Below are positions 10,322 through 19,756 of a stretch of 64,000 nt of DNA, in pieces. The notes below the pieces were generated by a model, which searched no databases, was not told where the DNA came from, and worked only from the letters and a program-made list of their open reading frames with translations. Source of the stretch: Halobacillus fulvus. GTDB lineage: Bacteria > Bacillota > Bacilli > Bacillales > Halobacillaceae. The stretch covers positions 62,001 to 126,000 of the forward strand of contig SCFO01000003.1 of the NCBI GenBank assembly GCA_004078665.1, written 5' to 3'. The translations under genes were made by a program, and so were the position numbers. Every line of letters begins with the position of its first letter. Within the stretch, counting starts at the first letter, position 1.

Positions 10322-10480
10322 ATGAGAGAAGATTTGATTCGAGTGATGGATCAAAGAGACAAGCTCGTGATGGAAAACCAAAAGTTGAAAGAGCAGCTGG
10401 AAGAAGAACGTAAACAAGTCGCTTTGTTAAAGAAGGAAATAGAAGACAGTCAGCGCCTCGTCACAAAGAGCGGCGCGTGA
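10322..10480 (+). CDS. 52-residue coiled-coil protein
   Basis: Very charged, almost wholly helical: MREDLIRVMDQRDKLVMENQ then a heptad-rich stretch KLKEQLEEERKQVALLKKEI. AGAAGGGA is placed seven bases before the ATG; the longer upstream frame lacks a ribosome site. No transmembrane segment or known domain. Probably a small coiled-coil scaffold or regulator; function unknown. A strong terminator follows, separating it from the helicase gene. Confidence 0.7.
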   Translation: MREDLIRVMDQRDKLVMENQKLKEQLEEERKQVALLKKEIEDSQRLVTKSGA

Positions 10481-10496
10481 CCATATAGAACGATCG

Positions 10497-10529
10497 TCCT
10501 CCTGGTGTCATCGCCAGGGGGATTTTTTT
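10497..10529 (+). terminator. terminator after coiled-coil gene
   Basis: CCTGGTG/CGCCAGG core stem followed by GGGGATTTTTTTT. Confidence 0.85.
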
Positions 10530-10602
10530 GTGCGAATTCGGAAGAAATACGGTTTTTTTATCGGTCGGAACCTTTTACAATGAGGAAAGGAGGAACGACA
10601 GC

Positions 10603-12765
10603 ATGACTATACATTTTTTTGATTACATGGAAAACATCACAGGTGTTCGGTTGAACGAGGTACAGAAGCAGGCTGTCGTACATACAGAGGGACCGCTTCT
10701 TCTGCTTGCTTCACCGGGATCAGGGAAGACGACGACCCTCAATATGAAGATCGGCTACCTTTTACTAGAGAAAAAGGTGAGCCCTGAGCGAATCATGGCA
10801 GTTACGTTCAGTAAAGCAGCCGCACGGGATATGTCAGAGCGGTTCGATCGCTTCTTCTCTTCTGTTACGGATGAAAAGGTGCATTTTTCTACGATCCACA
10901 GCTTCGCCTTTAAAGTCGTAAGGGAATCGTTCCGGAAAGAGAAGCAGGATTTCCAGCTGATTGAAGGGACGATCGATGAAGCGGAATTGAAAAAGGGATG
11001 GGACGGACCAGACGTCCCACTCCATAAGAAGTTCATTTTGAAGAAGCTGTATGAGGATGAAAATGGGCGGCAGGTGTCAGAAGATGATTTGGATGAGCTG
11101 ATGACGTATATCACACTTGTGAAGAACCGGATGATGACCGGGCGTGAGCTGGAAAAGGTTCCGTGCCGGGTGACGAAGGCTGCGGATATTTACCGTCAGT
11201 ATGAAGCGTTCAAAAAGCAGAATCCGGACAAGCTTCTGCTTGATTTTGATGATATGCTGACGTATTGCCATGAGATTTTGCTGAAGGACGAGTCGCTTTT
11301 ATCTAAATATCAGCACCAGTTCGAGTATCTTCTGACAGATGAGAGCCAGGATAATTCACTTGTTCAGCATGAAATCGTCGAATTGCTGGCCCGTCCCGGG
11401 AACAATATTTGTGTCGTGGCGGACGATGACCAGTCGATTTTCAAGTGGCGAGGGTCGGAAGTGACGAAGCTGTTGCAGTTTGAAAAGACGTACCCAAAGG
11501 CAACGGTGCTGACAATGTCTCAGAATTACCGGTCGACGCAGGAGATCGTAAAGGCTTCGAATCAGTTTATAAAACGGAATGAACACCGCTATCCGAAAGA
11601 AATGTTTACAGAAAATTCGTCAGGGCCACCTGTTCAGCTGACCGGCTTGAAGACGTATGACGAACAGCTGAAGCACGTCGTCGAAGGGATCCGGTCCAGT
11701 CATGGAGAAGTCGCTGTTTTGTACCGGAACAATTCATCGGCAGTACCCTTAGCGGATCAGCTGAATAAGGCGGGTATCGATTTTTATATGAAGGATATCG
11801 ATGCCAAGTTCTTCAAGCATTGGGTCGTCGAGGATATGCTGAACTTCATGAGGTTCTCGTACAACTTAAGTCGTGTCGATGTGTTCGAACGGATTCATAC
11901 AAAATGCAATGCGTATGTATCGAAGGCACAGATTGCTTTTCTAAAACGAACGGATATTAAGAATTCATTGTTTGAGACCTTGCTTGATCATGACATTCCT
12001 TCCTATCAGCAGAAGGTACTGCCGAAAGTCGAGAAACGGTTCAAAGAGCTGAACCAGCTGGAGCCGAAGAAAGCGATCCGGACAATCCGCCAGCATCTCG
12101 GCTATGATGCTGCGATCAAGAAGCTGTCCGAGAAGTTCGGCTTCAACCTGGAGCATTTGATGGGCATCCTTGATGTTTTAGAAACGATCGCTGAGGGACT
12201 TGGTTCCTTAAGAGATTTCGCTGTCCGTTTGAAAGAACTGGAGCATTTGATTCAAACGTCGAAGTTCAATAAGAATAAAAGCAAGTTGACGCTATCGACC
12301 TTCCACAGTGCAAAAGGGCTCGAGTATGATCATGTGTTTATGATCGACTTGATCAATGGCGTCGTTCCGTCACAGGATGATATCGATCGTTTTCGTCAAA
12401 AGGATACCGAGGCCATGGAGGAAGCGGTCCGTCTCTTTTATGTCGGCATGACGCGTGCGCGTACGAACCTCGACCTCGTGACCTACCAATATAAAGGAAA
12501 TGAACGCGTGTCGGAGTCGATGTTTGTCGCGAATGTGCGGAAAATTGTCCAGCGCAATGAGAAAAAGAAAGCCGTGCTTGCAGATGGAAACGCACTTCAA
12601 GAGGAAGACGTTGAGCTTGGCGTTCTGGTCAAGCATCGCAAGTTTGGACGAGGGGTGATCGCGGAGTATGGCGGGTCCTCGATCGGCATTCAGTTTGATG
12701 AAGCGGGCTATAAGGAATTAATGCTTGAGGTTTGTCTTGAGAACGGACTGTTAATGAAAAACTGA
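10603..12765 (+). CDS. UvrD/Rep-type SF1A DNA helicase (YjcD-like)
   Basis: 720 residues. Motifs in order: P-loop LLASPGSGKTTTL (near residue 36), the 1A region VTFSKAAARDM, Walker B LLTDESQDN, motif III ADDDQSIFKWRGS, motif IV NYRST, motif V LSTFHSAKGLEYDHVF, motif VI EEAVRLFYVGMTRARTNL. Shape and size fit a 3'-5' repair helicase close to PcrA, nearest in my memory to B. subtilis YjcD. The C-terminal 60 residues after motif VI contain a beta-rich RNA-polymerase-contact-like module (VELGVLVKHRKFGRGVI), as in PcrA/UvrD. ATG at 10603 has AAAGGAGG nine bases before it; an upstream in-frame extension is not coding. Confidence 0.92.
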   Translation: MTIHFFDYMENITGVRLNEVQKQAVVHTEGPLLLLASPGSGKTTTLNMKIGYLLLEKKVSPERIMAVTFSKAAARDMSERFDRFFSSVTDEKVHFSTIHSFAFKVVRESFRKEKQDFQLIEGTIDEAELKKGWDGPDVPLHKKFILKKLYEDENGRQVSEDDLDELMTYITLVKNRMMTGRELEKVPCRVTKAADIYRQYEAFKKQNPDKLLLDFDDMLTYCHEILLKDESLLSKYQHQFEYLLTDESQDNSLVQHEIVELLARPGNNICVVADDDQSIFKWRGSEVTKLLQFEKTYPKATVLTMSQNYRSTQEIVKASNQFIKRNEHRYPKEMFTENSSGPPVQLTGLKTYDEQLKHVVEGIRSSHGEVAVLYRNNSSAVPLADQLNKAGIDFYMKDIDAKFFKHWVVEDMLNFMRFSYNLSRVDVFERIHTKCNAYVSKAQIAFLKRTDIKNSLFETLLDHDIPSYQQKVLPKVEKRFKELNQLEPKKAIRTIRQHLGYDAAIKKLSEKFGFNLEHLMGILDVLETIAEGLGSLRDFAVRLKELEHLIQTSKFNKNKSKLTLSTFHSAKGLEYDHVFMIDLINGVVPSQDDIDRFRQKDTEAMEEAVRLFYVGMTRARTNLDLVTYQYKGNERVSESMFVANVRKIVQRNEKKKAVLADGNALQEEDVELGVLVKHRKFGRGVIAEYGGSSIGIQFDEAGYKELMLEVCLENGLLMKN

Positions 12766-12847
12766 TCACTTTCTCAAGCCGGAAGGTTTATCTCGTCTCC
12801 CGTCGTGTAAGAATGGTAGAAACGACGTACAGGAGGAGGTTGTTCGC

Positions 12848-13150
12848 TTGAATAACCGACATGGCGAAAAAAGCAAAGAACGAAGCGAGTATGTAAACCT
12901 TAAGATGAATAATCATTCGCAATTTTATAAACCGATCTATAAGCTACTTTATATAATCAATGACTTTACGGCTGGCCTCTTTTTTTCTATCGGAAGTATT
13001 CTGTTTTATTTTGATACGACAAAACCATGGGTCGTCACGCTGTTTGTCATGGGCAGTTTCCAATTGATGATTCGTCCGATGATCAAGCTGATTCATGAGG
13101 TCCGGGCGAGAATGTACTACCATAAAGAATTTGATCAGCGGCATTCGTAG
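12848..13150 (+). CDS. YrhK-like small membrane protein
   Basis: 100 residues. Hydrophilic N-terminus, then two hydrophobic segments (LLYIINDFTAGLFFSIGSIL and WVVTLFVMGSFQLMIRPMI) separated by FYFDTTKP, and a charged tail; this matches the YrhK domain layout. TTG start with AGGAGGAGG eight bases upstream. Function unknown. Alone between the helicase and a bidirectional terminator. Confidence 0.72.
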   Translation: MNNRHGEKSKERSEYVNLKMNNHSQFYKPIYKLLYIINDFTAGLFFSIGSILFYFDTTKPWVVTLFVMGSFQLMIRPMIKLIHEVRARMYYHKEFDQRHS

Positions 13151-13180
13151 GATAAAGTAAGTTCCATCTCGAGGAGATTC

Positions 13181-13219
13181 AAAAATGGACAGTGGGTATC
13201 ATTCCCACTGTCCATTTTT
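13181..13219. terminator. bidirectional terminator
   Basis: AAAAATGGACAGTGGG and CCCACTGTCCATTTTT arms, perfect over 16 pairs, between convergent genes. Confidence 0.93.
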
Positions 13220-14383
13220 CTATTCCCCGAACGCTTCCGGAAGCATTTTGAAGCCTTCAATTTCTGCATCTTCCTCTACTTCAATCATAATGCAACGCTT
13301 GCCTTTATAATTGACCTGTCTGACATACTCCAGATCCTGAGGGCTAATCGAAATGTTGGCGACCTTCGTATTGATCTTGATCGATTTCGATTTGTATTTC
13401 GGAACGACACTGCTTGCTTTCAGCTCGTATCCTTCTTTAAGCGTGGCACGCTCAAAGGCGGTCTTCACTTTTTCACCATCGACCTCTTGGCCGCTTTGGC
13501 TTAAGACGCGTTCGACATCTTTATAATCGAGGCGAGGTGGTTCATCGTCTTCATTTTCTTCCACTACACGATTGATTTCTCCATACACACTAGCTAGGGT
13601 GGAGGGGTTCACCTGATCGCCGACGACATCGCGGATCACTTCTTCAAAGACGGCTTTATCCTCTTTGGCGGTCATGATTTCCTCCCCGTTCAACACTTCC
13701 TCGATAAAACGGTAATCCGGCTCATTCGGCTTTCCAGAAGAATAGAGCACATGGTTTACATCGGAAGCTCCGTCTGTAATCGTCGGAAACAGGAAACCTG
13801 TCATCGGGTGCTTCAGGTCGATGACGGGATCGACTTCAATTTTGTATTTGAACTCTTTTTCAATGTAATCGAACTGGATTTCTTTTTTCGGCTCTTCTGT
13901 TTTGTTAATGCTGCATAGGATGAAGGAATTGGCGTACACCGTGTCCCGATCGCTTTCCTCGTATTCGTCCCGTCCCTTGGAGGTCTTGTTGTAATCGGCA
14001 CGGATAAAGGTGATGACGACATCCTTCTCGTAAGGATTGTCTTGAATCATTTTTTCGACCATGGCAAGCATCTCTGTCTTCCAGTCCTCAATACCCGAAG
14101 TCAGCAGTCCTTTGTGAAGGATAAACTGGCTCGAATTCTCAGCGTCCCGCTTGAACTTGAGTTCAAACAGTTTTTCATCGAGCTGTCCGGAAAGCACTTT
14201 TTTGAAGTTGTTCATGAATAATTCTTGTTGATCACGGTCCAGCATTTCGAACGGCTGGCTCTGGTGATGATAGATTTCGGTCGTTTCTTTCATAATATAA
14301 ACGTTGAAAATATGTGAGATTCTCAGTAAGTCATTGTCGACTTTCATCTGCCTGCGGATACCGGCGATATCTTTTTTCTCCAT
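13220..14383 (-). CDS. DUF4317 family protein
   Basis: 387 residues, soluble and acidic. It begins MEKKDIAGIRRQMKVDNDLL and contains the family hallmarks ISHIFNVYIMKE, the region GFLFPTITDGASDVNHVLYS and the C-terminal YKSKSIKINTKVANISISP. DUF4317 proteins are common in Firmicutes and have no established function. Start at 14383 has AGGAG ten bases upstream; the longer frame with an upstream start is not supported. Monocistronic, sharing a bidirectional terminator with the YrhK-like gene. Confidence 0.78.
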   Translation of the reverse strand: MEKKDIAGIRRQMKVDNDLLRISHIFNVYIMKETTEIYHHQSQPFEMLDRDQQELFMNNFKKVLSGQLDEKLFELKFKRDAENSSQFILHKGLLTSGIEDWKTEMLAMVEKMIQDNPYEKDVVITFIRADYNKTSKGRDEYEESDRDTVYANSFILCSINKTEEPKKEIQFDYIEKEFKYKIEVDPVIDLKHPMTGFLFPTITDGASDVNHVLYSSGKPNEPDYRFIEEVLNGEEIMTAKEDKAVFEEVIRDVVGDQVNPSTLASVYGEINRVVEENEDDEPPRLDYKDVERVLSQSGQEVDGEKVKTAFERATLKEGYELKASSVVPKYKSKSIKINTKVANISISPQDLEYVRQVNYKGKRCIMIEVEEDAEIEGFKMLPEAFGE

Positions 14384-14616
14384 TTCCTGTTCACTCCTAC
14401 ATGCGTCATCTGTGTACAAACGATTCTTTTATTTTAACACAGCTCAAGGGGGGGAAGTTTGTAATCTAGTAAAAGAGATACGGTCTTGTCCGCTTAGACT
14501 TCTGACTCATAAAGGGGGAGACTTTTGGACGGACAGACAAAAGCTTGAACGTTTACTTTTTCCTAAAAGAAGGAACGGGGGAGTAACACATTCGTTCATG
14601 AAATCCCGGTGATCCG

Positions 14617-14638
14617 TTTGTACAATAGAGTATACAAA
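14617..14638 (+). promoter_or_regulatory. inverted repeat over photolyase promoter
   Basis: TTTGTAC...GTATACAAA, an imperfect dyad overlapping a TACAAT -10 at 14621-14626. Likely an operator; the regulator cannot be named from sequence. Confidence 0.4.
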
Positions 14639-14657
14639 CCAACAGGAGATGGTCCGA

Positions 14658-16154
14658 TTGTTACATGTCGTTTGGTTCAAACGCGATTTGCGTCTATATG
14701 ATCATGCCCCGCTTCAGGAAGCCGTTCAGTCTGGCGAACCAATTCTACCGATCTATGTAGCCGAGCCTTCCATCTGGCAGGGACAAGAGCTTTCTGCCCG
14801 CCACTATCAGTTTGTCAAAGAGAGTCTTGCCGATTTGCAGGTCAGCCTGCAGAAAAAGGGTGGTGAGCTGTATGTGGCGGTCGGGGAAATGGAAGAGGTG
14901 CTGTCTTCTATTTATGAGAAGTATGGAGCATTTACGCTACATGCCCATGAAGAAAACGGGACGCCCCATACGTTCGATCGGGACAAGCGGGTGCACAGAT
15001 GGATGAAGGAAAAAGGACTCCTTTTTAAAGAAAAGCAGCATTTCGGAGTCGTCCGCAGGCTGAAGTCGCGGGATGACTTTGCGGAACATTGGGAGAACTT
15101 CATTCGGCAGCCTCTCATCCCGGTTGCAGAAGACATTCCCTGTGTTGAAGAAGTCCCTTCCCTTTTGACCCCGAACTTCGAAAAACTTGAGGAGTTTTAT
15201 GTCGGAGGAACCCGTCTTGACCGTGGTCAGACAGGGGGCGAGCGGCATGCCCACCGGACGTTCAGCGAATTTCTTGATCGCCGCTTCGAGTCCTATAACT
15301 TCCATATATCAAAGCCTCTTGCTTCATCTGTCTCATGCAGCAGGCTCTCGCCTTATTTGGCGTGGGGGAATATATCGATCCGCTACGTGACGCAGAAAAC
15401 AGAAGAGAAGATGCGAGAGTGTTCACCGAAAGAACGGAAGCATCTTCAGGGTTTCATGTCGCGCATTCATTGGCACTGCCATTTTATCCAGCGAATCGAA
15501 GATGATCCGGACATCAGTCGCCAAACGCTTAACCCTGCTTTTGATGAAGTACGGAAAGAATGGGACGAGCAAGCGTTTCGCCGCTGGTATGAAGGGAAGA
15601 CTGGAATTCCGATGATCGACGCCTCGATGCGTGCACTGCATGAAACGGGCTGGATCAATTTCCGGTCACGAGCGATGGTCGTCTCGTTCATCTGCAATAC
15701 GCTGATGCTCGACTGGCGTAAGCCGGCAGATGCGTTGGCGGGTCTTTTTCTTGATTACGAGCCGGGAATCCACTACAGTCAGATGCAAATGCAGTCCGGA
15801 TCGACGGGGTTCAATACGATACGTATCTATAACCCGATCAAGCAGGGAATTGAACACGATCCAGACGGGGCGTTCATCCGTAAATTTATCCCTGAACTGA
15901 GGGATGTCCCCCCGCTTTTTATCCATGAGCCATGGAAGCTTTCTGATTTTGATGCATTGTCTTATCCGGAGCCGATCGTTGATGTGCCCTCTGCGAATAA
16001 ACGGGCGCGGGACATCTTATGGGCGGTTAAAGGTTCTAAAAAAGCCAAAGCATCCGCAGAAAAGCAGCTGGAGAAGCATGGATCGAGAAAGTGGAAGCCT
16101 AAGAAGAAACCGGAGCCTGAAGAAGGCGAGCAGTTGACACTAAATCTTTTTTAG
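14658..16154 (+). CDS. cryptochrome/photolyase family protein
   Basis: 498 residues. N-terminal photolyase alpha/beta domain starts HVVWFKRDLRLYDHAPL (antenna site), and the C-terminal FAD-binding region has KTGIPMIDASMRALHETGWI, RSRAMVVSFICNTLMLDW and the conserved Asn-containing stretch GFNTIRIYNPIKQG. It probably repairs UV cyclobutane or 6-4 photoproducts using blue light; the class (CPD, 6-4 or signalling cryptochrome) cannot be fixed by eye. The basic tail (KKKPEP) ends in LNLF. TTG start at 14658 is nine bases after AGGAG; an ATG at 14649 touches that site. An inverted repeat covers the promoter. Confidence 0.9.
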   Translation: MLHVVWFKRDLRLYDHAPLQEAVQSGEPILPIYVAEPSIWQGQELSARHYQFVKESLADLQVSLQKKGGELYVAVGEMEEVLSSIYEKYGAFTLHAHEENGTPHTFDRDKRVHRWMKEKGLLFKEKQHFGVVRRLKSRDDFAEHWENFIRQPLIPVAEDIPCVEEVPSLLTPNFEKLEEFYVGGTRLDRGQTGGERHAHRTFSEFLDRRFESYNFHISKPLASSVSCSRLSPYLAWGNISIRYVTQKTEEKMRECSPKERKHLQGFMSRIHWHCHFIQRIEDDPDISRQTLNPAFDEVRKEWDEQAFRRWYEGKTGIPMIDASMRALHETGWINFRSRAMVVSFICNTLMLDWRKPADALAGLFLDYEPGIHYSQMQMQSGSTGFNTIRIYNPIKQGIEHDPDGAFIRKFIPELRDVPPLFIHEPWKLSDFDALSYPEPIVDVPSANKRARDILWAVKGSKKAKASAEKQLEKHGSRKWKPKKKPEPEEGEQLTLNLF

Positions 16155-16200
16155 AAGTTCTTGAGGTGAAAATAAAAGAGCGGATTAGAAATTGTTTGAA

Positions 16201-16238
16201 AAAGACCAAGCCCGACAGACGAGGGCTTGGTCTTTTTT
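16201..16238. terminator. bidirectional terminator
   Basis: AAGACCAAGCCC/GGGCTTGGTCTT with T-runs on both strands, between photolyase and brnQ. Confidence 0.93.
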
Positions 16239-16248
16239 ATAGCTGAAG

Positions 16249-17616
16249 TTATCTATCTTCGGCTGTTGTCATCTGGACAGGCTCCTGTTTTATACTCAGA
16301 ACGAATCCGATCAAAGCACCCGCAACCGCCGGAAGAATCCAGCCGAGTCCAATGTCATACAAAGGCAGGAATTCGAGATAGAAAGATCTCACCGATTCTA
16401 GTAACGGTAGCGTCACAGCCGGAATGCTGTCCGTCAAAGCGCTGTATCCATCGATGAAACTGACGAAGAACGTCAGGAACATCGATGCTCCGTAAACGCC
16501 ACGTTTATGCCTGAATAGTGGGGAGCTTAGGCCGAGCAGAATGAGAACAATCGCCAATGGATAAAGGAACATCAACACAGGCACGGCAAACTGGATGATG
16601 TTTGTCAGTCCGAAATTGGCGAACGCAAACGAAATCAGACAAAGCATAAGCGCAAATTGTTTATAGCTGACTTTCGGAAACGTTTCGTGGAAAAACTCGC
16701 TGCACGCTGTAATCAGTCCGATACTCGTTTTCAAACAGGCGAGTACGATAATGATCGCAAGCAGAACAGCACCGAACGGACCGAAGTAATATTGAGCCAC
16801 TTCCGCAAAAATCAATCCGCCATTATCAAACGTTCCGATCGCTGGGACACTTGACGCTCCCATGTACGTAATCAATCCGTAAATGAGAGCCATCAGTCCC
16901 ATCGCGAACAGTCCAGACTTCCACGTCGCTTTGGCGATTTCAACGCGGTCCTTGATACCCTGTCGCCGGATGGCGCTAATGACGACAATTCCAAAGGCGA
17001 GCGAGGCAAGGGCGTCCATCGTATTGTAGCCCTCTGTAAATCCGGTCATAAAGGCAAGGCTTGTATAATCCCCAACGGGTTCGCTGAAGCTGCCCATCGG
17101 TTTGACAATCGCTGTAACAATAAGTATGAATAAGAACACTAAAAAAGCGGGAGTCAAATACTTGCCGATATAATCCATGATTTTGGCAGGGTTTAATGAG
17201 AAATAATACACAAGTGCAAAAAAGATAAAGCTGAATACCGCCAGCCAAACCGTGACCTGACCTGGTGTGATGAATGGTTCAAAACCGACGACGAAAGGAA
17301 CTGTAGCCGTTCTCGGAATCGCAAAAAATGGGCCGATCGTCAAATAGAGGGCCAAAGCGAACGTCAATCCGAATGCCGGATGCACACGGCTAGCTAAATC
17401 GCGCAGCCCGTTACTTCCTGATAATCCGATGGCAAGGATGCCCAAGAAAGGGAGACCGATCGCTGTGACCAGGAAACCGATCAGCGCTGGCCAGAAGTTC
17501 GTACCCGCCATCTGTCCGAGCTGAATCGGGAAGATCAAGTTTCCGGCACCGAAAAACATACCGAACAGCATCGTCCCTATGATGGCATACGTTGAAAATG
17601 ATGGGGTCTTTTGCAT
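16249..17616 (-). CDS. brnQ: branched-chain amino acid:cation symporter BrnQ
   Basis: 455-residue LIVCS-family transporter with about twelve membrane helices. The N-terminal GTMLFGMFFGAGNLIFPIQL is the family signature. It imports Leu, Ile and Val with sodium or protons. AAGGAG lies eight bases before the ATG. A degenerate CodY-type motif sits about 115-130 bases upstream, which would fit repression when branched-chain amino acids are abundant, but this is weak evidence. Divergent from the Fur-controlled flavodoxin operon. Confidence 0.93.
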   Translation of the reverse strand: MQKTPSFSTYAIIGTMLFGMFFGAGNLIFPIQLGQMAGTNFWPALIGFLVTAIGLPFLGILAIGLSGSNGLRDLASRVHPAFGLTFALALYLTIGPFFAIPRTATVPFVVGFEPFITPGQVTVWLAVFSFIFFALVYYFSLNPAKIMDYIGKYLTPAFLVFLFILIVTAIVKPMGSFSEPVGDYTSLAFMTGFTEGYNTMDALASLAFGIVVISAIRRQGIKDRVEIAKATWKSGLFAMGLMALIYGLITYMGASSVPAIGTFDNGGLIFAEVAQYYFGPFGAVLLAIIIVLACLKTSIGLITACSEFFHETFPKVSYKQFALMLCLISFAFANFGLTNIIQFAVPVLMFLYPLAIVLILLGLSSPLFRHKRGVYGASMFLTFFVSFIDGYSALTDSIPAVTLPLLESVRSFYLEFLPLYDIGLGWILPAVAGALIGFVLSIKQEPVQMTTAEDR

Positions 17617-17791
17617 AAGGGTTGCTCCTTCTTTTGTAATCTATGTCCAAGGACAATAGAGACTATCATATCAGGAATGATAGGTCGTAACAATATCGTT
17701 TGATAATGACAGCGTTTTAAAGTTGAGAAACTTTTCAGAATAACGAAAAAAGGACTTTTGAATGGTTTTTATATCCTTTTTATGTTCTTTA

Positions 17792-17821
17792 TTGACATTG
17801 ATAATCATTATCAATTAATAT
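17792..17821 (+). promoter_or_regulatory. sigma-A promoter with Fur box
   Basis: TTGACA at 17792, then the perfect Fur 7-1-7 box TGATAATCATTATCA at 17799-17813, then TAATAT at 17816. Repressor bound here would occlude the promoter, so the downstream two genes should be induced by iron limitation. Confidence 0.9.
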
Positions 17822-17856
17822 GTTCCTAACGAAAACAATTGAAAAGGAGCATGAAT

Positions 17857-18255
17857 ATGGAAGGTACATTTTACGTCTCGAAATCATTCCGTTATGAAAA
17901 AGGAAATAAGAACTGCGGGTGCCATCATACGTTCCGATTTGAAAAAGGGGATGCTCTTCATATCGCAGGTGCCCCTTTTTACGTCGATCACATGGGTTGG
18001 TATGTGCCCGTTCAAAAAAATGATGAAGTGAGGCTCCCGATGTCAGCTGACTTTATCGATGAGCTTTATGAGAAAAAGGCGATTCAAACGAACCTTGATG
18101 TAAGACTGGCGATCAACTATCACCAATTCAAGGTCAATCAAGCCCTCGATCTTCAGGAGAAAGAGATGTTTTCTTTTCACTCCAAGGCGCTGAATGACTG
18201 GACAGATCTGTGTCCGGAGGAAAGGAGATTGAATGAGACATGGCAGACATCTTAA
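17857..18255 (+). CDS. YkuO-like protein, Fur-regulated
   Basis: 132 residues. N-terminal half has CGCHHTFRFEKGDALHIAG, a possible metal site or beta-barrel; the C-terminal half (LAINYHQFKVNQALDLQEKEMF) is helical and resembles an IDEAL-type helix pair. It occupies the position of ykuO in the B. subtilis ykuNOP operon, next to a flavodoxin and behind a Fur box. Function unknown. ATG at 17857 is seven bases after AAGGAG. Its last 16 bases overlap the flavodoxin gene, implying coupled translation. Confidence 0.75.
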   Translation: MEGTFYVSKSFRYEKGNKNCGCHHTFRFEKGDALHIAGAPFYVDHMGWYVPVQKNDEVRLPMSADFIDELYEKKAIQTNLDVRLAINYHQFKVNQALDLQEKEMFSFHSKALNDWTDLCPEERRLNETWQTS

Positions 18256-18695
18256 TCGCTTTTGCCAGTATGTCCGGAAATACGGAAGAAATGGCTGATT
18301 TGATTCAGAGTCATCTGGATGAAGAGCACAGAGTAACAATGGAGGAAATTGAGGACGTGGAAGTCAGCACGCTTGAAGATTATGATGTTGTGCTGCTTGG
18401 ATCCTACACGTGGAATGACGGGGACCTTCCTTACGAAGTGGAATACTTTTATGATGATTTAGAAGAAGTGAATTTAGAGGGAGTCGGTGCAGCCGCCTTT
18501 GGCTCAGGGGACTCGATTTATCCCCAATTTTGTGAGTCTGTCTATTTATTAGAAGAGCGGTTGAAATCTTCAGGAGCTCGCATCATAACAGAAGGATGGA
18601 AGGTGGACATGACACCTGACCGGGAAGAAGATTTGGAACGCTGTCAGGCATTTGTGCAAGCCGTTGATCTATTTCTGAAGAAAGTGGAGGTTTAA
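18240..18695 (+). CDS. short-chain flavodoxin
   Basis: 151 residues. FMN phosphate loop ASMSGNTEEMAD near residue 9, the 60s loop LGSYTWNDGDLPYE and the 90s loop FGSGDSIYPQF. Flavodoxins replace ferredoxin as low-potential electron carriers when iron is short; B. subtilis YkuN/YkuP are the likely orthologues. The Fur box ahead of the operon supports this. ATG at 18240 is the only start since TGA lies two codons before it in frame. Confidence 0.93.
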   Translation: MADILIAFASMSGNTEEMADLIQSHLDEEHRVTMEEIEDVEVSTLEDYDVVLLGSYTWNDGDLPYEVEYFYDDLEEVNLEGVGAAAFGSGDSIYPQFCESVYLLEERLKSSGARIITEGWKVDMTPDREEDLERCQAFVQAVDLFLKKVEV

Positions 18696-18771
18696 AGCTT
18701 GCGCGGGTAGCTCTTTTAGTCGGGAGAAATTACAATAGAAAGCGAGGGCACATATAAAGGGAGTGATGGAT

Positions 18772-19713
18772 ATGGAACAAAAACGAAAAGTGATTTTGGA
18801 CTGTGATCCCGGGCACGATGACGCGATTTCAATCATTCTAGGGGCTTCTAAGGTTAGCAACCTGGACATTGTAGGGATCACGACGGTTGCCGGGAATGTA
18901 GAAGTGGAGAAAAATACACTAAATGCGCTGAAGGTCTGCGATATGATCGGACTTCATGATGTACCTGTTGCTCAAGGGGCCACTAAGCCGCTCCTGAAGA
19001 CAAGAGAAATCGCCGGTGAGATCCACGGGGAAACGGGCTTGGATGGACCAGAACTGCCAGAGCCATCGAGAGCCGCCATCGATCAGCATGGGGTCGATTT
19101 CATGATTGAAAAGCTTTTACATACAAAGGAAAAAATAACGCTCGTTCCGACAGGACCACTGACGAACATTGCGATGGCGATGATCCGTGAACCGGGCATC
19201 ATGGCGAACATCGAAGAAATCGTCCTGATGGGTGGGGGGACGTTCGGAAACTGGACGCCCGCTGCAGAATTCAACATTTGGGTGGATGCGGAAGCGGCAA
19301 AAGTCGTGTTTGAGAGCGGGGTGCCGGTTACGATGTTTGGACTTGATGTGACGCACAAGGCGTTGGCAACAAAAGAAGTAGTTGAGCGTTTTTCTGCTAT
19401 CGGAAATCCTGTTTCCAATTTTGTCGTCGAATTGCTCGATTTCTTCTCTAAGACGTATAAGGATGTGTTCGGCTTTGAGGCAGGACCGATCCATGATGCC
19501 TGCACAACGGCATATTTAATCGACCCTGATATTTTTGATTTCAAACAGGTACACGTGGATATTGAAACGAAAGGTGAGTACACGTACGGCACGACGTGTG
19601 TGGATTTACTCGGCGTCACAAGAAAGGAGCCGAATGTGAAGTTTGCGAGCGAACTCGATCAAGACAAGCTGTGGCTTCTATTTGACCGTGCATTAAAGTC
19701 TTATTCTGAATAA
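18772..19713 (+). CDS. inosine-uridine-type nucleoside hydrolase
   Basis: 313 residues. N-terminal calcium site DCDPGHDDAISI (DxDxxxDD) and MGGGTFGNWTPAAEFNIWVD in the ribose pocket mark the IUNH family; LVPTGPLTNIAMA is the second conserved block. It cleaves the N-glycosidic bond of ribonucleosides to free base and ribose for salvage. ATG at 18772 has GGGAG eight bases upstream, better placed than the GTG and ATG just before. Monocistronic with a strong terminator. Confidence 0.92.
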   Translation: MEQKRKVILDCDPGHDDAISIILGASKVSNLDIVGITTVAGNVEVEKNTLNALKVCDMIGLHDVPVAQGATKPLLKTREIAGEIHGETGLDGPELPEPSRAAIDQHGVDFMIEKLLHTKEKITLVPTGPLTNIAMAMIREPGIMANIEEIVLMGGGTFGNWTPAAEFNIWVDAEAAKVVFESGVPVTMFGLDVTHKALATKEVVERFSAIGNPVSNFVVELLDFFSKTYKDVFGFEAGPIHDACTTAYLIDPDIFDFKQVHVDIETKGEYTYGTTCVDLLGVTRKEPNVKFASELDQDKLWLLFDRALKSYSE

Positions 19714-19720
19714 AACATAG

Positions 19721-19755
19721 AAAAAAGCGGAAACGGCTGAACGTTTCCGCTTTTC
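19721..19755. terminator. bidirectional terminator
   Basis: AAAAGCGGAAACG/CGTTTCCGCTTTT between the nucleoside hydrolase and the convergent P450 gene. Confidence 0.93.
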
Positions 19756-19756
19756 T

